Shown here: positions 48,101 to 57,777 of the stretch, piece by piece | How positions within the stretch are numbered: position 1 is the stretch's first letter | Layout of the letters: every line of letters starts with the position of its first letter | Assembly (NCBI GenBank): GCA_934045075.1 | Contig: OW203738.1 | Span: 1,612,001 to 1,676,000, forward strand | Source: Yponomeuta sedellus | Taxonomy: Eukaryota; Arthropoda; Insecta; Lepidoptera; Yponomeutidae | Reading direction: 5' to 3' | Length of the DNA stretch: 64,000 nt | Position numbers and translations under genes: made by a program | Notes under the pieces: generated by a model | Databases searched by the model: none | Told to the model about the DNA's origin: nothing | The model's input: only the letters and a program-made list of their open reading frames with translations

Positions 48101-51100
48101 CGCACACGGACGCCGAGCGAGCGCGCGCGCGCCCGCTCACCCTTCGCGCCGCCACCAGACACCAGCCAGGGGACCTCATCTCGCTCTGCTACGCCTACAC
48201 GCTGCAGGTTAGCTCTGAACACGTGGAAGCACAAGCGAGGGGACCTCATCTCGCTCTGCTACGCCTACACGCTGCAGGTTAGCTCTGAACACGTGGAAGC
48301 ACAAGCGAGGGGACCTCATCTCGCTCTGCTACGCCTACACGCTGCAGGTTAGCTCTGAACACGTGGAAGCACAAGCGAGGGGACCTCATCTCGCTCTGCT
48401 TCGCCTACACGCTGCAGGTTGGGTTAGGTTAGCTCTGAAGGTAACCGTTTTTTTTTTTTTTTTTCACCCAGGAGAAACCCCAATTACGGGTACCACCGGC
48501 TCGGGGGAGCACAGTGGTTATGTCGGACTCCCCGCCCTGAAAAGGGCGGTATACCGACTAAAACTCCTGGGGTGTTCCTCCGCACCGCAAAGGACGCGGC
48601 CACGGGGACGCTTACGCACACTTCCGCGACCCCGTCTGCTGGCGCCCTTTCGGGCACTCCTTCGGCGGCGCCCCTGCCCCATCGCATCAGACCGAACGAC
48701 GGGGCGAGTGAACGCCGCATCTCTTCGTTGGAGCGCATAGTGGCCAAGTGCGAACCCCTTGGCCACCATACGCCCCAACGCGCCGCCCCCTCCATCCCAT
48801 TGTTGTGTGGTCCAATGGGATTAGAGGAGGGCGGCGCACCTCCTCGTTGGAGCTCTGAAGGTAACCTAACCCAACCTGCAGCGGAAGGTATCGCGGTAGT
48901 GTGCGCAAGCGTTCCCGTGGCCCCGTCCCTTGCGAGTGCGGAGGAACACCCCAGGAGTTTTAGTCGGTATACGGTTAGTTTTAGGGCGGGGAGTCCGACA
49001 ACCACCGCGCTCACCCGAGCCGGTGGTACCCGTAATAGAGTTCCTCCTGGATAAAAAAAAGGTTAGCTCTGAAGGCATAGAGACGCGCGTCCTAACGAAA
49101 TTCTACGGCTCTAGGGCACTGCCTACTAGCACGGTTGCAACATTCTGCGTCGGGCCCAAAATGGGCCGGACACAGAATAATGTAACATATAATAATAAAC
49201 TCAATGCTTAAAACTTTCCGATATTTCACTTTTTCATGTATTGATTATAGCATTTATTGGTTCTTTTTGTGTTATTTATATTTTTTGTCGTTACCTGCTT
49301 TTTTCGGCTTATTTTCCATGCGTTCCGAGATGCGATGAAATCGAATCCGACCAAATTTAGTAGTCCCAAAGTATCTCGCACGAAATAGTGTCCTTGTGCC
49401 TACTGCACTTATATGGATTGGCACTGTAATCGATTTCATCGCATCTCGGAACGCACCCATTGTGTTTTCTTTTGATTTGTATTTTGTTGTGTGATTGATA
49501 AGATAAGAATATTGTGAAGATTGTGTGAAATATATCTTTCTTTCTTCTTTCGCTACCCCCACATTCTCCACGTCACCTGTTGGTTGGCTAAAATAAAATA
49601 CTATTTAGTATTAAGCCCGCCAATTGTACAATCTTTACTGATACAATAAAAAAATTAATAATAATAACTACATTTGCCTAAGTATATACAAGCATGAGGT
49701 TATGTATGTATGTACGTAACTTCATTCTAAAAACACAAGCTTATTAAGAACAATCGCTCAAACCTTCCGCTCAACAGACCGACTATACAATGCTAAACGA
49801 ATCGACACAATCTCTCCGAGACGTTTGAACTGTCATCATTAGACGCTATATGGCTAAAGATAGACATTACTTCTACAAGATGTACTTCAAAGAGTGTGCT
49901 TGCGTGCGTGAACTCCATAATCCCCTACCGCCATCTCCATTCCGCAATCGGAACACCAGACGTACTGCGAGTAACCATCCGCACTTGGGTGACATTCCCA
50001 ACCTCCATACTACGCGCTAGACACAGGTCAAAAGTAACCCCATTCCTTGTAACAAATAAATAACAAACCTTCCCCACCCCCTAGGGAACGATGAAACGCC
50101 AAGAGCACATCCAGCACAGCAAATTCTTCGCGTGCCAGTGCCAGCGCTGCAGCGATCCCACGGAGCTGGGCACGCATGCCAGCGCCTTCCGCTGCCCGCA
50201 CTGCGGCGGGCACGTGGAGCCCACCAAGCCGCTCGAGCGGGCCGACTGGGCCTGCGACAAACACTGCGGCTACAGGATGACCGACGGCCATGTCAGGCTG
50301 CTGATTAACAGGTTACCAAATTGACAAAAACTTCCAACTTCAAAGTGGCCCATTCACTCCCACGGCCACTCGTAAATTTCTCTTCAGATTTCTTTTAAGT
50401 TAATCCCACTTCTGATTTAGGAACGTCACAACTAAAAACTTGTTATTCAAAAAATTCAAAATGATTTATTTATAACAGTGGTAACAATGATAGGGTCGAA
50501 TCCTCGTTTTAATTTTACAACTGTATTAGGAAGAATTCGTTCTTCCAGCCGATAGGTTGTACTATTTATAAACTTTTTTTTACAAACTCGACAGTTGCAC
50601 ATAAGAACTAATTTCTATTTATTTATTTTAATTAGTGTATACACAAAAAGTATACAAATACAAGGTATGGGTTTTAAATTTCATGTTTAAAAGTTCAGTT
50701 AAGATTAAGATCTACAATTTTTAAGTAGGGTACAAAACTTAGGGGTTTCATTCCAATCGGCTTCCGTCCATAAACAAACAAACAGATGACGGTAGTCGAT
50801 AAAATATCAGGAAGGATCAGAAAGATCGTTTGCTCGACCTAGCCCACCCATATAAGCATCCTTATCATTAGGTATAATCCCATTCAGTCTAGCAACACGG
50901 CGAGACACTCATAAATTTTCTTGTCAAGAATTTTTCATGTGATTTTTCAGAGTTAATCCCACTTCTGATCTTCTGATAACGTAGGCTTTGTCAGGTTTTA
51001 AAAAAATATTTCTTGGGTACATTCACACCAAAGACACGGCCCGAAAAGTGTCCGTAAGTTGACGCATTTTAAAGAATTTCTTCAGAGCCAAACTTCTGAA

Positions 51101-54100
51101 ATCGGACCGACACAATTGCCATTGCAATAAATCCGTAGCCTTTGAAAAGTGTCTTCGTAAACTTTTCTACGAAGAAGAAAACAGAAAATTGATTTTTGTG
51201 TCCATTCGCACCACAAACGCTGCCCAGTGCCCTTAAATTGTAGCATTTACGGGTATTCATGTAGACCTTATCCCACTTCTGATATCAGACAGTGTTCTTT
51301 AAAACTACGATAAATCATCGACTGCAGCAATAGTCTTTAAAGACTGTCATCACCAGCACTGTCCGTCTGGTCATGGAATCACACAAAATAGGTACTATAC
51401 AAACACTATTATTGGGTGTAACAGACAAACGAATAACTTCAGGAAACGCTCCCTTGCAGGTTAACGGATGAGTTCGAGCTAATAGACGCAAACGACGTGA
51501 AAGGCTTCGAAGGGTTCCTGCACAAATACCGCAACGTTCTGCACGCCTCGCATTACTTGTGTCTGTCCGCTAAACATTCACTCAGGTATGTGGCGGTTAG
51601 CTCCCAGTACTAAGTGAAATACTAGAAGAATGCAACAAGATATTTTGCTATTTACAGGTGAAGGTGACGTACGACTTCATGCACTTTGTGAAGATGTATC
51701 ATGCTTCAGAAGAACCTGGTCCCGTTTTGTGTAAGCGGCTATCGCATCTAAACTGAACGAAGTTCAAGACGGTACCAGGCTCTTCTGAAGCAAACATCTT
51801 CGATTATGAAGGTGGAAAATTTTCAGCTGATTAGAATATACCTCTTTAATATTCATGTACATTTCAACATCTGATTTTTGATAGCCGACCTAGGTTATAA
51901 AAAATATTAACACAAGCTGATGCAGGCAACTTAATAAGATTAATGACGACAGTTCTCATTTGTTTAGCTATCATAGTTCGCGTATTTCGCGAAGAGATGA
52001 CTTTTATGGATAAGGCCGCCGTTTGTAAGCTAGAATCGAGAAATATCTGTGCAATTTACTTTTTTTACGTGCAGTTAAGTGTTCTCTATCTATCGCGCCC
52101 CATTGTTTCGTATATCTTGTCGCAGTTAGATAGGTATATTGGCAACAAGACCCGACCCAAGTACTCCGTTTGTCTCCAGCCAGCTGTACGGCAAAGTGGC
52201 GGAGTACATGATCCACGAGATGCCTGCGGCCGAGCTGCAGCGGAAGGTGGCCGTCTGCCGGGACCTCATGCAGGCCTTCGACGTCATCGAGCCTGGTTAC
52301 TCTCGACTGAGAGGTGAGACCATTCACGATGCATGTGGGAATTAAACGTTCAATGACCGAGTGGAATGGAACACAGATGATGAAAGAAATGAAAGTGGAG
52401 ACGAGTTGGTGTGAGAAGGAAGGAGAAAATTGACGAGAGATAACATTTTCAGTTTGCGGCTGGCATGGCGATGTGTCAGTGAAAAATAGTAGCTGCTGTT
52501 ATTTTGCAAAGACGATTTTTGTTTTATTTCTTAGTGGCACATATTACCGCTATATCCAAAGGAGTGAAGGTACTGGTTACAGACAAATAATAGTTTGCCA
52601 CCTGTCAATATCCTATCGAGCCGTTTACCTAACCTATAAATCCTTTACGGACATGGGAAGTCGCGGACACAATCTTGATATAGTTTTGAATAAGTTCAGT
52701 AAACATCTCCAGTTCTTTAGGATATAAAAGAAAGACCAAAGATTAATTTTCTTTGCAGGTATAACGCTGTATGAACTCCACGCGCCGCTTATGATCCTGA
52801 CAACGAGGGACTTTGAGAAGAAGGCTATCAGCAAAGAGACTCTAAGAGATCGTCTTAAAGAGGTAACTATTTTATAATATCCTAAATGTATATATGTTAG
52901 CAAAAGACAAAATGTATCCTAAACCGGCATACCTGCTTGCAACGACTAATGACTAATGTTGATGAAGCGATAGAGTTCTCTGTCTACCCCTCTGAGATAC
53001 AGGCGTTAATTTATGTATGTAGATGTGTGCTTGTTTAGTTTAACTCCAAGAGCACGTGTTCTATAATGAAATGAAATGAAAAGGTTTTATTCAAAGTAGC
53101 GCAGATACTGTGGCTTAATGAACGTTACAAGTCAAACTAGGTGTCCATTTCAAAATCTGGACCATTTTGGAGAAAAAATGGACAAAAAAACTCCAAACTT
53201 AGTCTTTTCAAATTCCTTAATTAATTAACAGAATTTACACAGATTCTACAAAACTCGTGAATTTTACATGCTTGAATTCCAGACATCATTGTCTTCTAAA
53301 TAATCCTTAACATTATAGTAGCTCTTTTGGAACAAAGTGTACTTTACACATTTTTTGATCTTCAGGGATTTTATTGTAGAAGCGTATACAATGCCCCATG
53401 AAGGATGTATTAACCTTTGCCAGCCTAAATCTTGGGATCAAAAGTTTATGTTTATTTCTAGTATTTACATTGTGTTGGCTACCTGCAGTTTTATAGTTGC
53501 TAATATTTTTCCTGACATACATAATATTTTCATAGATATACTGGCTGGCAACTGTCGGGATGTTTGTTTCTTTAAAGAATTCTCTTAACGTATCTCTACT
53601 GCCTAGCTTATAGATGAATCTGATCGCTCTTTTCTGCAATACGAAGATGGTCTCAATGTCCGCTGCCCGTCCCCACAATAGTATGCCGTAGGACATAATA
53701 CTATGGAATTATCTAAAATAAACAAGCCTGGCAGTTGCGACGTCAGTTAGTTCCCTAATTCTTTTACAGCATATGCTGCAGAGCTAAGCCTATTTGCCAA
53801 TTATTCTATATGAGGGCCCCATTGAAGGTTTGCATCAATTGTGATACCTAGAAATACAGTCTCTTCGACAAGGTCTAGTTTATCCTTTCCCAATATAACT
53901 TTGCTGTCAACTACTTTGACATTTGGTAGAGTGAACTTTATACATTTTGTCTTTTTTGAATTTAACAATAAGTTATTAGACGTAAACCAGTTTAGTACCT
54001 GAGAGAGAGCATCATTAGTATTATCAAGGTCATCTTCTTGTCTCTTAATTTTGAGAATAAGTGACGTGTCATCTGCAAATAATACTATCTCTGACATATT

Positions 54101-55171
54101 TTGAACCATGAATGGCAAATCATTTACATATACGAGGTAGAGGAACGGCCCCAAAATCGATCCCTGTGGTGCTCCTATCCTGACCTCTGACCCTGAAGAT
54201 TTAGTTCTATTTATATCAGCTCTTTGAATTCTTCCTTCTAAATATGATGTCATAAGTGTTAGGCTATTCCCGTTTATACCATAGTGCTTTAATTTTAAAA
54301 GAAGTGTTTTATGGTCAACGCAATCAAATGCTTTTGATAAGTCACAGAATACGCCTATAGCATCCTTGCGATCTTGCCATGCACTAAATATATGTAATAA
54401 TAATAATGCTTTATTCATACACAAGACACATTAAACATTTGTATGAAATTAATACTAAACACAAAAAAAAGAAAACTCATACACCAAACACATTAAAATA
54501 TTTGGGTGAAATTAAGATTTACACCCAATTTTGATTAAAATCCACTTGCCTCAAGAAACATGCAATTCTCGATCAAAATTCTCAATCAGTAAGTGCGGCA
54601 ATGTGTGTCCTGGATATAAAAAAGGTGACTGGGCTCAGCATGTGCTACAGATAAAATCTCAACGCTGGTTTTCAGCCAGCCCCTTTTGAGAGACAGTCAC
54701 GAGTATCACAGCAGCACAAAGACCCGTGACGATACATGGAAACACGTCAATGAAGAATAAAGACAGTGGCGTGCCCTAAATTCAAAAAACCTAGTATATG
54801 CACATGTAAGCGCGGACTATCGATACTCGCGTCCCTAACATCGGACGCATTCCAAATTTATTATACTAATAATTTTAAGTACCTATTTCTTTTATATAAA
54901 AACACTAGTAAAAACACGCAGTATTGCACGTTCCTACGACTTTTCTTCATCTCCACGGTAGCCGCCCACTGTAATTCACGAATAAATCCAAAAACATTCA
55001 ACTTATTAAATAACATTGGCCTTTTTCCAGATCGTAGGTTACCTGACAGAAGCTGCTCTAATCCTCGGCCTGGAACCTCCACAATCTCCCGAGGGACTCA
55101 TGGCGTCAGCTGCCAGGGACGCCCTGAAAAAAATCAAAACCTGGGAGCAGATTATTGGCAAGATATCGTGA
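33106..55171 (+). CDS. SmydA-type SET and MYND domain protein, gene 1
   Basis: Arthropod SmydA proteins are SET-domain relatives of SMYD lysine methyltransferases; substrates are mostly unknown. Coding exons read: 33106-33132, 37819-37976, 39254-39391, 41031-41192, 45471-45663, 48007-48207, 50085-50311, 51460-51585, 52180-52313, 52759-52862, 55031-55171. All have GT-AG borders and matching phases; the sum is 1611 nt, 536 aa plus TGA. Visible: a basic and acidic N-terminus in place of an N-terminal MYND finger; SET-N motif MGRYLVASREIRPGEVI (from about 60); an internal MYND-like Cys cluster (CSGCGLVCLACY to CKGCKWPLCGPKC, then HSSYEC); SET core ACLVAHSCVPST (HSC 251-253), ISLCYAYTLQ (284-293); and post-SET FFACQCQRC plus FRCPHCGGH. 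The usual NHSCxPN asparagines are replaced, so catalysis is uncertain. Resembles fly msta/SmydA members. Exon 6 has a duplicated donor (48168-48420). Confidence 0.9.
33173..33415 (+). repeat. tRNA-headed SINE in intron 1 of SmydA gene 1
   Basis: The head GACCTCCGTGGCGTAGCGGT and body CACGACACAGGGTATCCTAG lie 40 bp after the exon 1 donor. The copy is decayed in its B-box (GCTTGAATCCGC). Confidence 0.65.
33416..37818. other. Rest of SmydA gene 1 intron 1
   Basis: A repeat fragment lies at about 34671-34800 (CCACTGCTGGGTATACACC, CGCATCCACGGGCGGCATCC) with a relative at 38506-38680 and a short piece near 8610. No other feature is recognised; ORFs of about 100 codons at 34359 and 35827 look random. 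Confidence 0.45.
38370..38765. repeat. Three repeat fragments in intron 2
   Basis: About 38370-38480 resembles the repeat at 58380-58490 (GATGAAGCGAA, GGCAAGTGGCA). 38506-38680 resembles 34671-34800. 38680-38765 is a reversed RTE tail (AGTCCACTGTTGGACATAG). Confidence 0.5.
39689..39895. repeat. 207-bp near-perfect palindrome
   Basis: Arms of about 90 bp (starting ATTAAAACTG and including CCAACGTTTCGGCACTTTTT) are inverted around a short GC-rich centre with two GGATGACCCGGGG units (about 39778-39805). Confidence 0.85.
40016..40615. repeat. Inverted pair of LINE 3' tails
   Basis: At 40010-40095 a tail (CGCCAATTGTATCTTATC, ATACAATAAAGAATATTC) lies in plus orientation. At 40460-40615 a related one lies in minus orientation (AAGATAAGATGAGAATATTC, AATTGGCGGCCTTATTGC). 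The 370 bp between them shows no gene. Confidence 0.5.
40775..40967 (-). repeat. tRNA-headed SINE 63 bp before exon 4 of SmydA gene 1
   Basis: Minus strand: head GACCTCTGTGGCGTAGCGGT, B-box GGGTTCGAATCCCGG and the body block CACGACACAGGGTATCCTAG. It is the best preserved copy of this family in the window. Confidence 0.75.
41205..41345 (-). repeat. Microsatellite-tailed dispersed repeat
   Basis: The reverse complement matches 58370-58490: GTTGGTGAAGCGAAGGTGAT, CTGGTCTCTGCCTACCCCTC, then a (TATG)-type tail, which here is only CATACATACAT at 41205. Confidence 0.7.
41935..42085 (-). repeat. tRNA-headed SINE, another family
   Basis: Minus strand: head GGCCTCAGTGGCGCAGCGGT and B-box GGGTTCGATCCCCGG. 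The far end abuts a TAAA/CATA-rich stretch at 41810-41860. Confidence 0.65.
42397..42431. repeat. Perfect 13-bp stem hairpin
   Basis: TATATTAAACGGG, 9-nt loop, then its exact inverse, in intron 4 of SmydA gene 1. Confidence 0.75.
42771..42909 (+). repeat. Palindromic tRNA-like SINE, core-deleted copy with 12-bp TSD
   Basis: Both outer arms and the tail are kept, but the tRNA-like core is reduced to GGGATTTT and AT-rich filler. The 12-mer GACTTAATTCTA flanks it at 42759-42770 and 42910-42921, showing insertion by target-primed reverse transcription. Confidence 0.85.
42948..45443 (-). mobile_element. Tc1/mariner-like transposon, 2.5 kb
   Basis: Perfect 25-bp inverted ends at 42948-42972 and 45419-45443 (CAGTTTGTCTATAAAGTC onward), flanked by TA on both sides (42946-42947, 45444-45445). 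The interior carries a spliced transposase gene in reverse orientation with disabling changes. The right end lies 27 bp before exon 5 of SmydA gene 1. Confidence 0.9.
43126..45255 (-). pseudogene. Tc1/mariner-like (DDE_3) transposase, broken
   Basis: Four exons are inferred on the minus strand: 45124-45255, 44686-44855, 44289-44555 and 43126-43929, with clear GT-AG borders. Recognisable parts: helix-turn-helix-like RTASMTGKSESTVRRIVNEG across exons 1 and 2; KGRPKK hinge; first acidic residue in YLDESYIHSSY; second in IIVMDNAPYHS; third region NPIELIWANLK; and an acidic Ser/Asp-rich tail. A TAA at 43453-43455 interrupts the frame directly before NPIEL, and exon 1 needs a 1-base frame change between its ATG and the helix-turn-helix. 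It is therefore unlikely to make a working enzyme. Introns in such a transposase are unusual but known in insects. Confidence 0.85.
45692..45916 (+). repeat. Palindromic tRNA-like SINE copy with 12-bp TSD
   Basis: Left arm, antisense tRNA-like core (GGGATTCGAACCCGCGACC), a loop with CACCGGCATCAGTG, a decayed right arm and the family tail. TAATCGGATACT flanks it at 45680-45691 and 45917-45928. Confidence 0.85.
45929..47172. other. Intron 5 stretch with repeats
   Basis: 46005-46085 is the reverse of the fragment at 806-895. 46142-46309 is a MITE (listed). 46760-46815 resembles the LINE tail at 53069 (TTTTATTCAAA). 46838-46925 is a run of overlapping AT palindromes (TAATGATAATTAAATTATCA). Confidence 0.55.
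46142..46309. mobile_element. MITE with TTTTCACGGTCTTAGTACGC ends
   Basis: Left AGCCGCGTTTTCACGG and right (reverse complement) AGGCCAGCTTTTCACGG, followed in both by TCTTAGTACGCT. The terminal AGCCGCG resembles the MITE at 13542-14055. Flanking triplets TAA and TAG suggest a degraded 3-bp duplication. A truncated relative lies at 60606-60722. Confidence 0.6.
47173..47232. repeat. 60-bp palindromic repeat, copy A
   Basis: The 60-bp unit is nearly its own reverse complement: AGGAC at the left and GTCCT at the right, GATTTCCG and CGGAAATC inside, centre AAACGATCGTTT. Copy B is at 47605-47664. Confidence 0.8.
47605..47664. repeat. 60-bp palindromic repeat, copy B
   Basis: Same length and architecture as copy A (TGATTTCCGCCAAAAACGG, then GCGGAAATCGGTTAAAGTCC), with scattered differences. 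The two lie 372 bp apart in direct order. Confidence 0.8.
47755..47947 (-). repeat. Palindromic tRNA-like SINE copy just before exon 6 of SmydA gene 1
   Basis: The element is reversed (tail at left, ATTTTTAATGCACTAACACG). AATACAAGTTA flanks it at 47744-47754 and 47948-47958. Only 48 bp separate it from the exon start at 48007, including the pyrimidine tract. Confidence 0.85.
48168..48420 (+). repeat. 70-bp tandem repeat of an exon end with its splice donor
   Basis: About 3.6 copies with period 70 (48168, 48238, 48308, 48378). Each holds the last 40 nt of exon 6 (GGGGACCTCATCTCGC to CTGCAG) plus the donor GTTAGC and 30 nt of intron. Copies are almost identical; the fourth has TTC for TAC. The first donor (48207/48208) keeps the reading frame. 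The second and third shift it; the fourth (+210 nt) restores phase but an in-frame TAG lies in the repeat. Confidence 0.9.
48427..49075. mobile_element. Head-to-head pair of GC-rich retroelement fragments
   Basis: A poly-T start (48448-48464) and a poly-A end (49053-49060) bound two inverted, diverged copies of one GC-rich sequence (shared blocks ACGGGTACCACCGGCTCGGG and GACTAAAACTCCTGGGGTG). GGTTAGCTCTGAAGG occurs at 48427-48441 and 49061-49075. In the centre (48851-48881) a direct copy of AGCTCTGAAGGTAACC runs into an inverted copy of the 48412-48431 flank. Several long GC-rich ORFs on both strands are by-products. It is probably a LINE 3' region; the family is not identified. Confidence 0.7.
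49076..50084. other. Rest of intron 6
   Basis: A perfect inverted repeat lies at 49319-49455 (listed). A LINE tail-like stretch lies at about 49590-49660 (CCCGCCAATTGTACAATC), and a short ATGT run at 49694-49712. Confidence 0.45.
49319..49455. repeat. Perfect 26-bp inverted repeat, MITE-like
   Basis: TGCGTTCCGAGATGCGATGA, six more bases, an 85-nt spacer, then the exact inverse. There is no obvious target duplication. Confidence 0.75.
51690..51801 (+). other. miRNA-precursor-like hairpin in intron 8 of SmydA gene 1
   Basis: The left arm 51690-51725 (GAAGATGT, GCTTCAGAAGA, CCTGGT, CCGT) pairs with 51769-51801 over about 33 nt with a bulge (ATCAT against TT) and two mismatches. The loop is about 43 nt. 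Stem size and interruptions resemble a pre-miRNA, but a small decayed MITE is equally possible. Confidence 0.45.
52000..52110 (+). repeat. LINE 3' tail fragment before exon 9
   Basis: AAGGCCGCCGTTTGTAAGC to AAGTGTTCTCTATCTATC matches the tail at 25905-26020. It ends about 70 bp before exon 9 of SmydA gene 1. Confidence 0.5.
52940..53030 (+). repeat. Microsatellite-tailed dispersed repeat, short copy
   Basis: AACGACTAATGACTAATGTT, GATGAAGCGA, CTACCCCTCTGAGATACAGG and a short TATGTATG tail match the repeat at 58370-58710. Confidence 0.6.
53069..54420 (-). mobile_element. 5'-truncated Jockey-type LINE (reverse transcriptase fragment)
   Basis: Minus strand 53801-54424 encodes reverse transcriptase: VFCDLSKAFDCVDHKTLL, GAPQGSILGPFLYLVYVNDL, and the catalytic FADDTSL. 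A downstream part, 53313-53696 (SYGILLWGRAADIETIFVLQ, KRAIRFIY), is its C-terminal region; stops or frameshifts lie between. The 3' tail reaches about 53069 (AAATGAAATGAAAAGG). The element is antisense within intron 10 of SmydA gene 1 and cannot be active. Confidence 0.85.
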
Positions 55172-57279
55172 GAAACGAGAAGGTCTTCGCTCTTTGGAGA
55201 GGATTTCGTCCTGTCGATTCGTGGCAAATTTTTGGTCGTCCTGTTTGAGTCAGAGTGAGATAGGAATTGTCGAAGTGTTTTTCTAACGTTCTGCTTGGAA
55301 TTAAATGTTAGGAGACACAGGATTTTATGGTGGTTTTGTTACATGCAATAAGGAACGGTTTTTTTAGTAACTCGGGTTGTAGCCAAGTATGTAGAACTTC
55401 TTAGAAATAACTTGTATTTATTTTGTTTTTTGCAACTACCTATCTTTCTATTGCGTTCTTATAAGTATTTAAAATCTGTGGTCTTATTATTGTGATCAAT
55501 TAATATATTTTTCTGAACTAAATAATTAGTACATAAGTAACATTATAGCTAACATTTAATTACTATTAATTATTTCATTTCCATTACATTCTTTTATCAA
55601 ATTTATTGCTTTGTAGTAATGTATGCGATTTATAGTTTGTTTATAAATGTTTATTGTGATAAAACAATTTGTTACATTATCGATGTATTACTGTTCATTC
55701 CTTCCACTAAAAAGACAAAATTAACTATTGAAATCGTGTGATTGTATAAATTCATAAAATAACTATTTTTGTATTCAAAATACAGATGTTGTTTTTTACA
55801 AGTGCTTTTATTTATCTTCCTTGGGGTCACAGGATACTTGGTTTGAAAAGATACTAACTAGAGTCTGTATAAAAGGGGCTTAATACATCCAAGGGTTGAG
55901 AGGTTTGTGATCAACTGTGTACATCATTATCACATCCCACTTTGGATCCTGAGTAACTAGTCTAAATAGGTACTTGGCTAGCGAGATAAAAACTATAATT
56001 TGAGACTTGAAAGTTGGCTAGACTTGAAGTGAAATTCTCAATTAGGCCCACTTTCTGAATTGAGATTTTCGCTAAGTTCCTAAGTACTTAACGGTAGTTC
56101 TTTCTGTCTCTACGAATCTTTTAGGAAAGAGCGTGACAGAACGTTTCTTAAGTATCTACTTAGTGAAATTCTCAACTCAGGAACTGGCCCTTAGTATTTG
56201 ATTAGCTCGATAAAAAGTCAACACGTTACTTTGTTGTTGAAATACTTTGAAAGTTCATTTAGGTACAATTTCATAGTAAGCGTAGTGTCGAATGTTCCGT
56301 GATCTATTTATAAGTACCAGGTTGATCCAAAGATACACTCCGCATGTGTGCCGCGCCGGTTCGCGGCCGGGTTGCACTGGATTTGTGAAATTTAGAGGAA
56401 TACGGACTATTTTGTGGTTTTCTGCAATAAAAGAAGAAATATTTGTATTGTGGAGTGTGGTCTTCATTTGTTAGTGAGATTTAGTTAAGTTACGTAGCTA
56501 GTGAAATACATATTTTTACACATTTGTATGTGTAGTGAGTGGAAATTCAGGTTAGTAAAAAAGTCCAGTCATCAAGTTATCTTATTTTTGTAAATCATTT
56601 ACTTATTAGATCATTAAATTCCTCTTTTTTATCAAGTCTCGGATCCTCACTCATCATCTTCTCTTCATCACCTTTGGCCGAGACAATATTTATAAACTAT
56701 TATTAATGTGCATAAGCTTTTTAAAAATTAGGATATAGAAAGCGGAGTTATATCTTATTAATATTTGCACGTGCATCATCTATACCTATCAGAATGCATT
56801 GAAAGCGACCAAGATTACCTTTCGCTGATCGGAGACATATTCAGCAGCTCTCGTCTAAAATGTACTAAGTAATTTTTTTTCTTATAATGTTCTGTGAAGA
56901 TTTCAATGTGTAGTAGAGTAGGTAGGTACCAGCCCAAATGCTGCGCCTAAGCGATACCGACTAGCAAAACTTACAAAGACACTCAATCTTATAATACTTT
57001 AGATTATAAATAAACGTGGTAAGTATAAAGTTAGATTCATCCAGTTGAACTTTGAAATAAGATGGTTTTTGTATGTACATGGAGTTTATCTAATATATAA
57101 AATTCATGTGTCAGTGTTTGTTATCGGACTCGTCCGAAACGTATTTTAATAACTCGTTTTGTTTACTTACCTATATTTAGTGGATCTGTAGGTCAATTAA
57201 TTACTTTCACGTTTATTCGTAAAGCCCATAATATTGAATTCTAACCTATCGCATTATTCATATCGTGCGTGCTCAATGT
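55172..57279. other. Intergenic between the two SmydA genes
   Basis: The 3' UTR of gene 1 lies at the left; no poly(A) site could be fixed. At about 57100-57240 there is a dispersed repeat piece (TTGTTATCGGACTCGTCCGA), also seen near 39540. No gene is recognised. Confidence 0.45.
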
Positions 57280-57777
57280 GCTTACACCTAGCGCTACTGC
57301 AAAATCATTCACAGCCAGGCCCCTCTTGAAAAAACCCAAGTCATCGCCAGTGAAGTCTTCTTCTTCTTCTGGTGGTGCCGTTGTGGGTCTTGGCCTTCTC
57401 AATAGTTTTCTTTTAAATATCACGACGCTTAACGACGTTCTTCCAGTTGGTAAACTTCCCCATCGCCCTCAGATCTTCTTCTGCAGTCATACCACCGCTT
57501 CTTTGGTGTGCCCTTAGGTCTTTTTTGCTGTGGCGTCCATATGGTCATTACTTTTGATATGGTCATTGCTCTAGTGTCTGGCATCCGTTCCAAGTGACTC
57601 GCCCATCCTAGTCTCTACGACTTGCGAAATCTCACAATGGTTTCGCGATTAATACGTGCTTCCAGTTCTAGGATCACGAGTTGGCGGTATGCATCTTCGC
57701 CTTCTTTAACTGATCCGAAAACTTTTCTGAGCAATTTTTTCTCAAACACTGCAAGTCTCCGTTCGTCTCTTTGTGTA
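57280..57777 (-). mobile_element. RTE-type LINE C-terminal fragment upstream of SmydA gene 2
   Basis: Reading minus from 57777: ERRLAVFEKKLLRKVFG, SVKEGEDAYRQ, a stop after RFRKS, then RLGWASHLERMPDTRA and WTPQQKRPKGTPKKRW. This is the C-terminus common to RTE-clade LINEs, frayed by a stop. The fragment ends 58 bp before the SmydA gene 2 start codon. A GAA-repeat stretch lies at 57356-57371. Confidence 0.75.

Noticed and set aside
48168..48420. CRISPR-like direct repeats
   Set aside because: The repeats are contiguous 70-bp tandem copies with no unique spacers, and they contain a eukaryotic exon end.
48363..49211. GC-rich ORFs of 125-176 codons on both strands
   Set aside because: They run across inverted retroelement copies and their junction; GC richness alone keeps the frames open.
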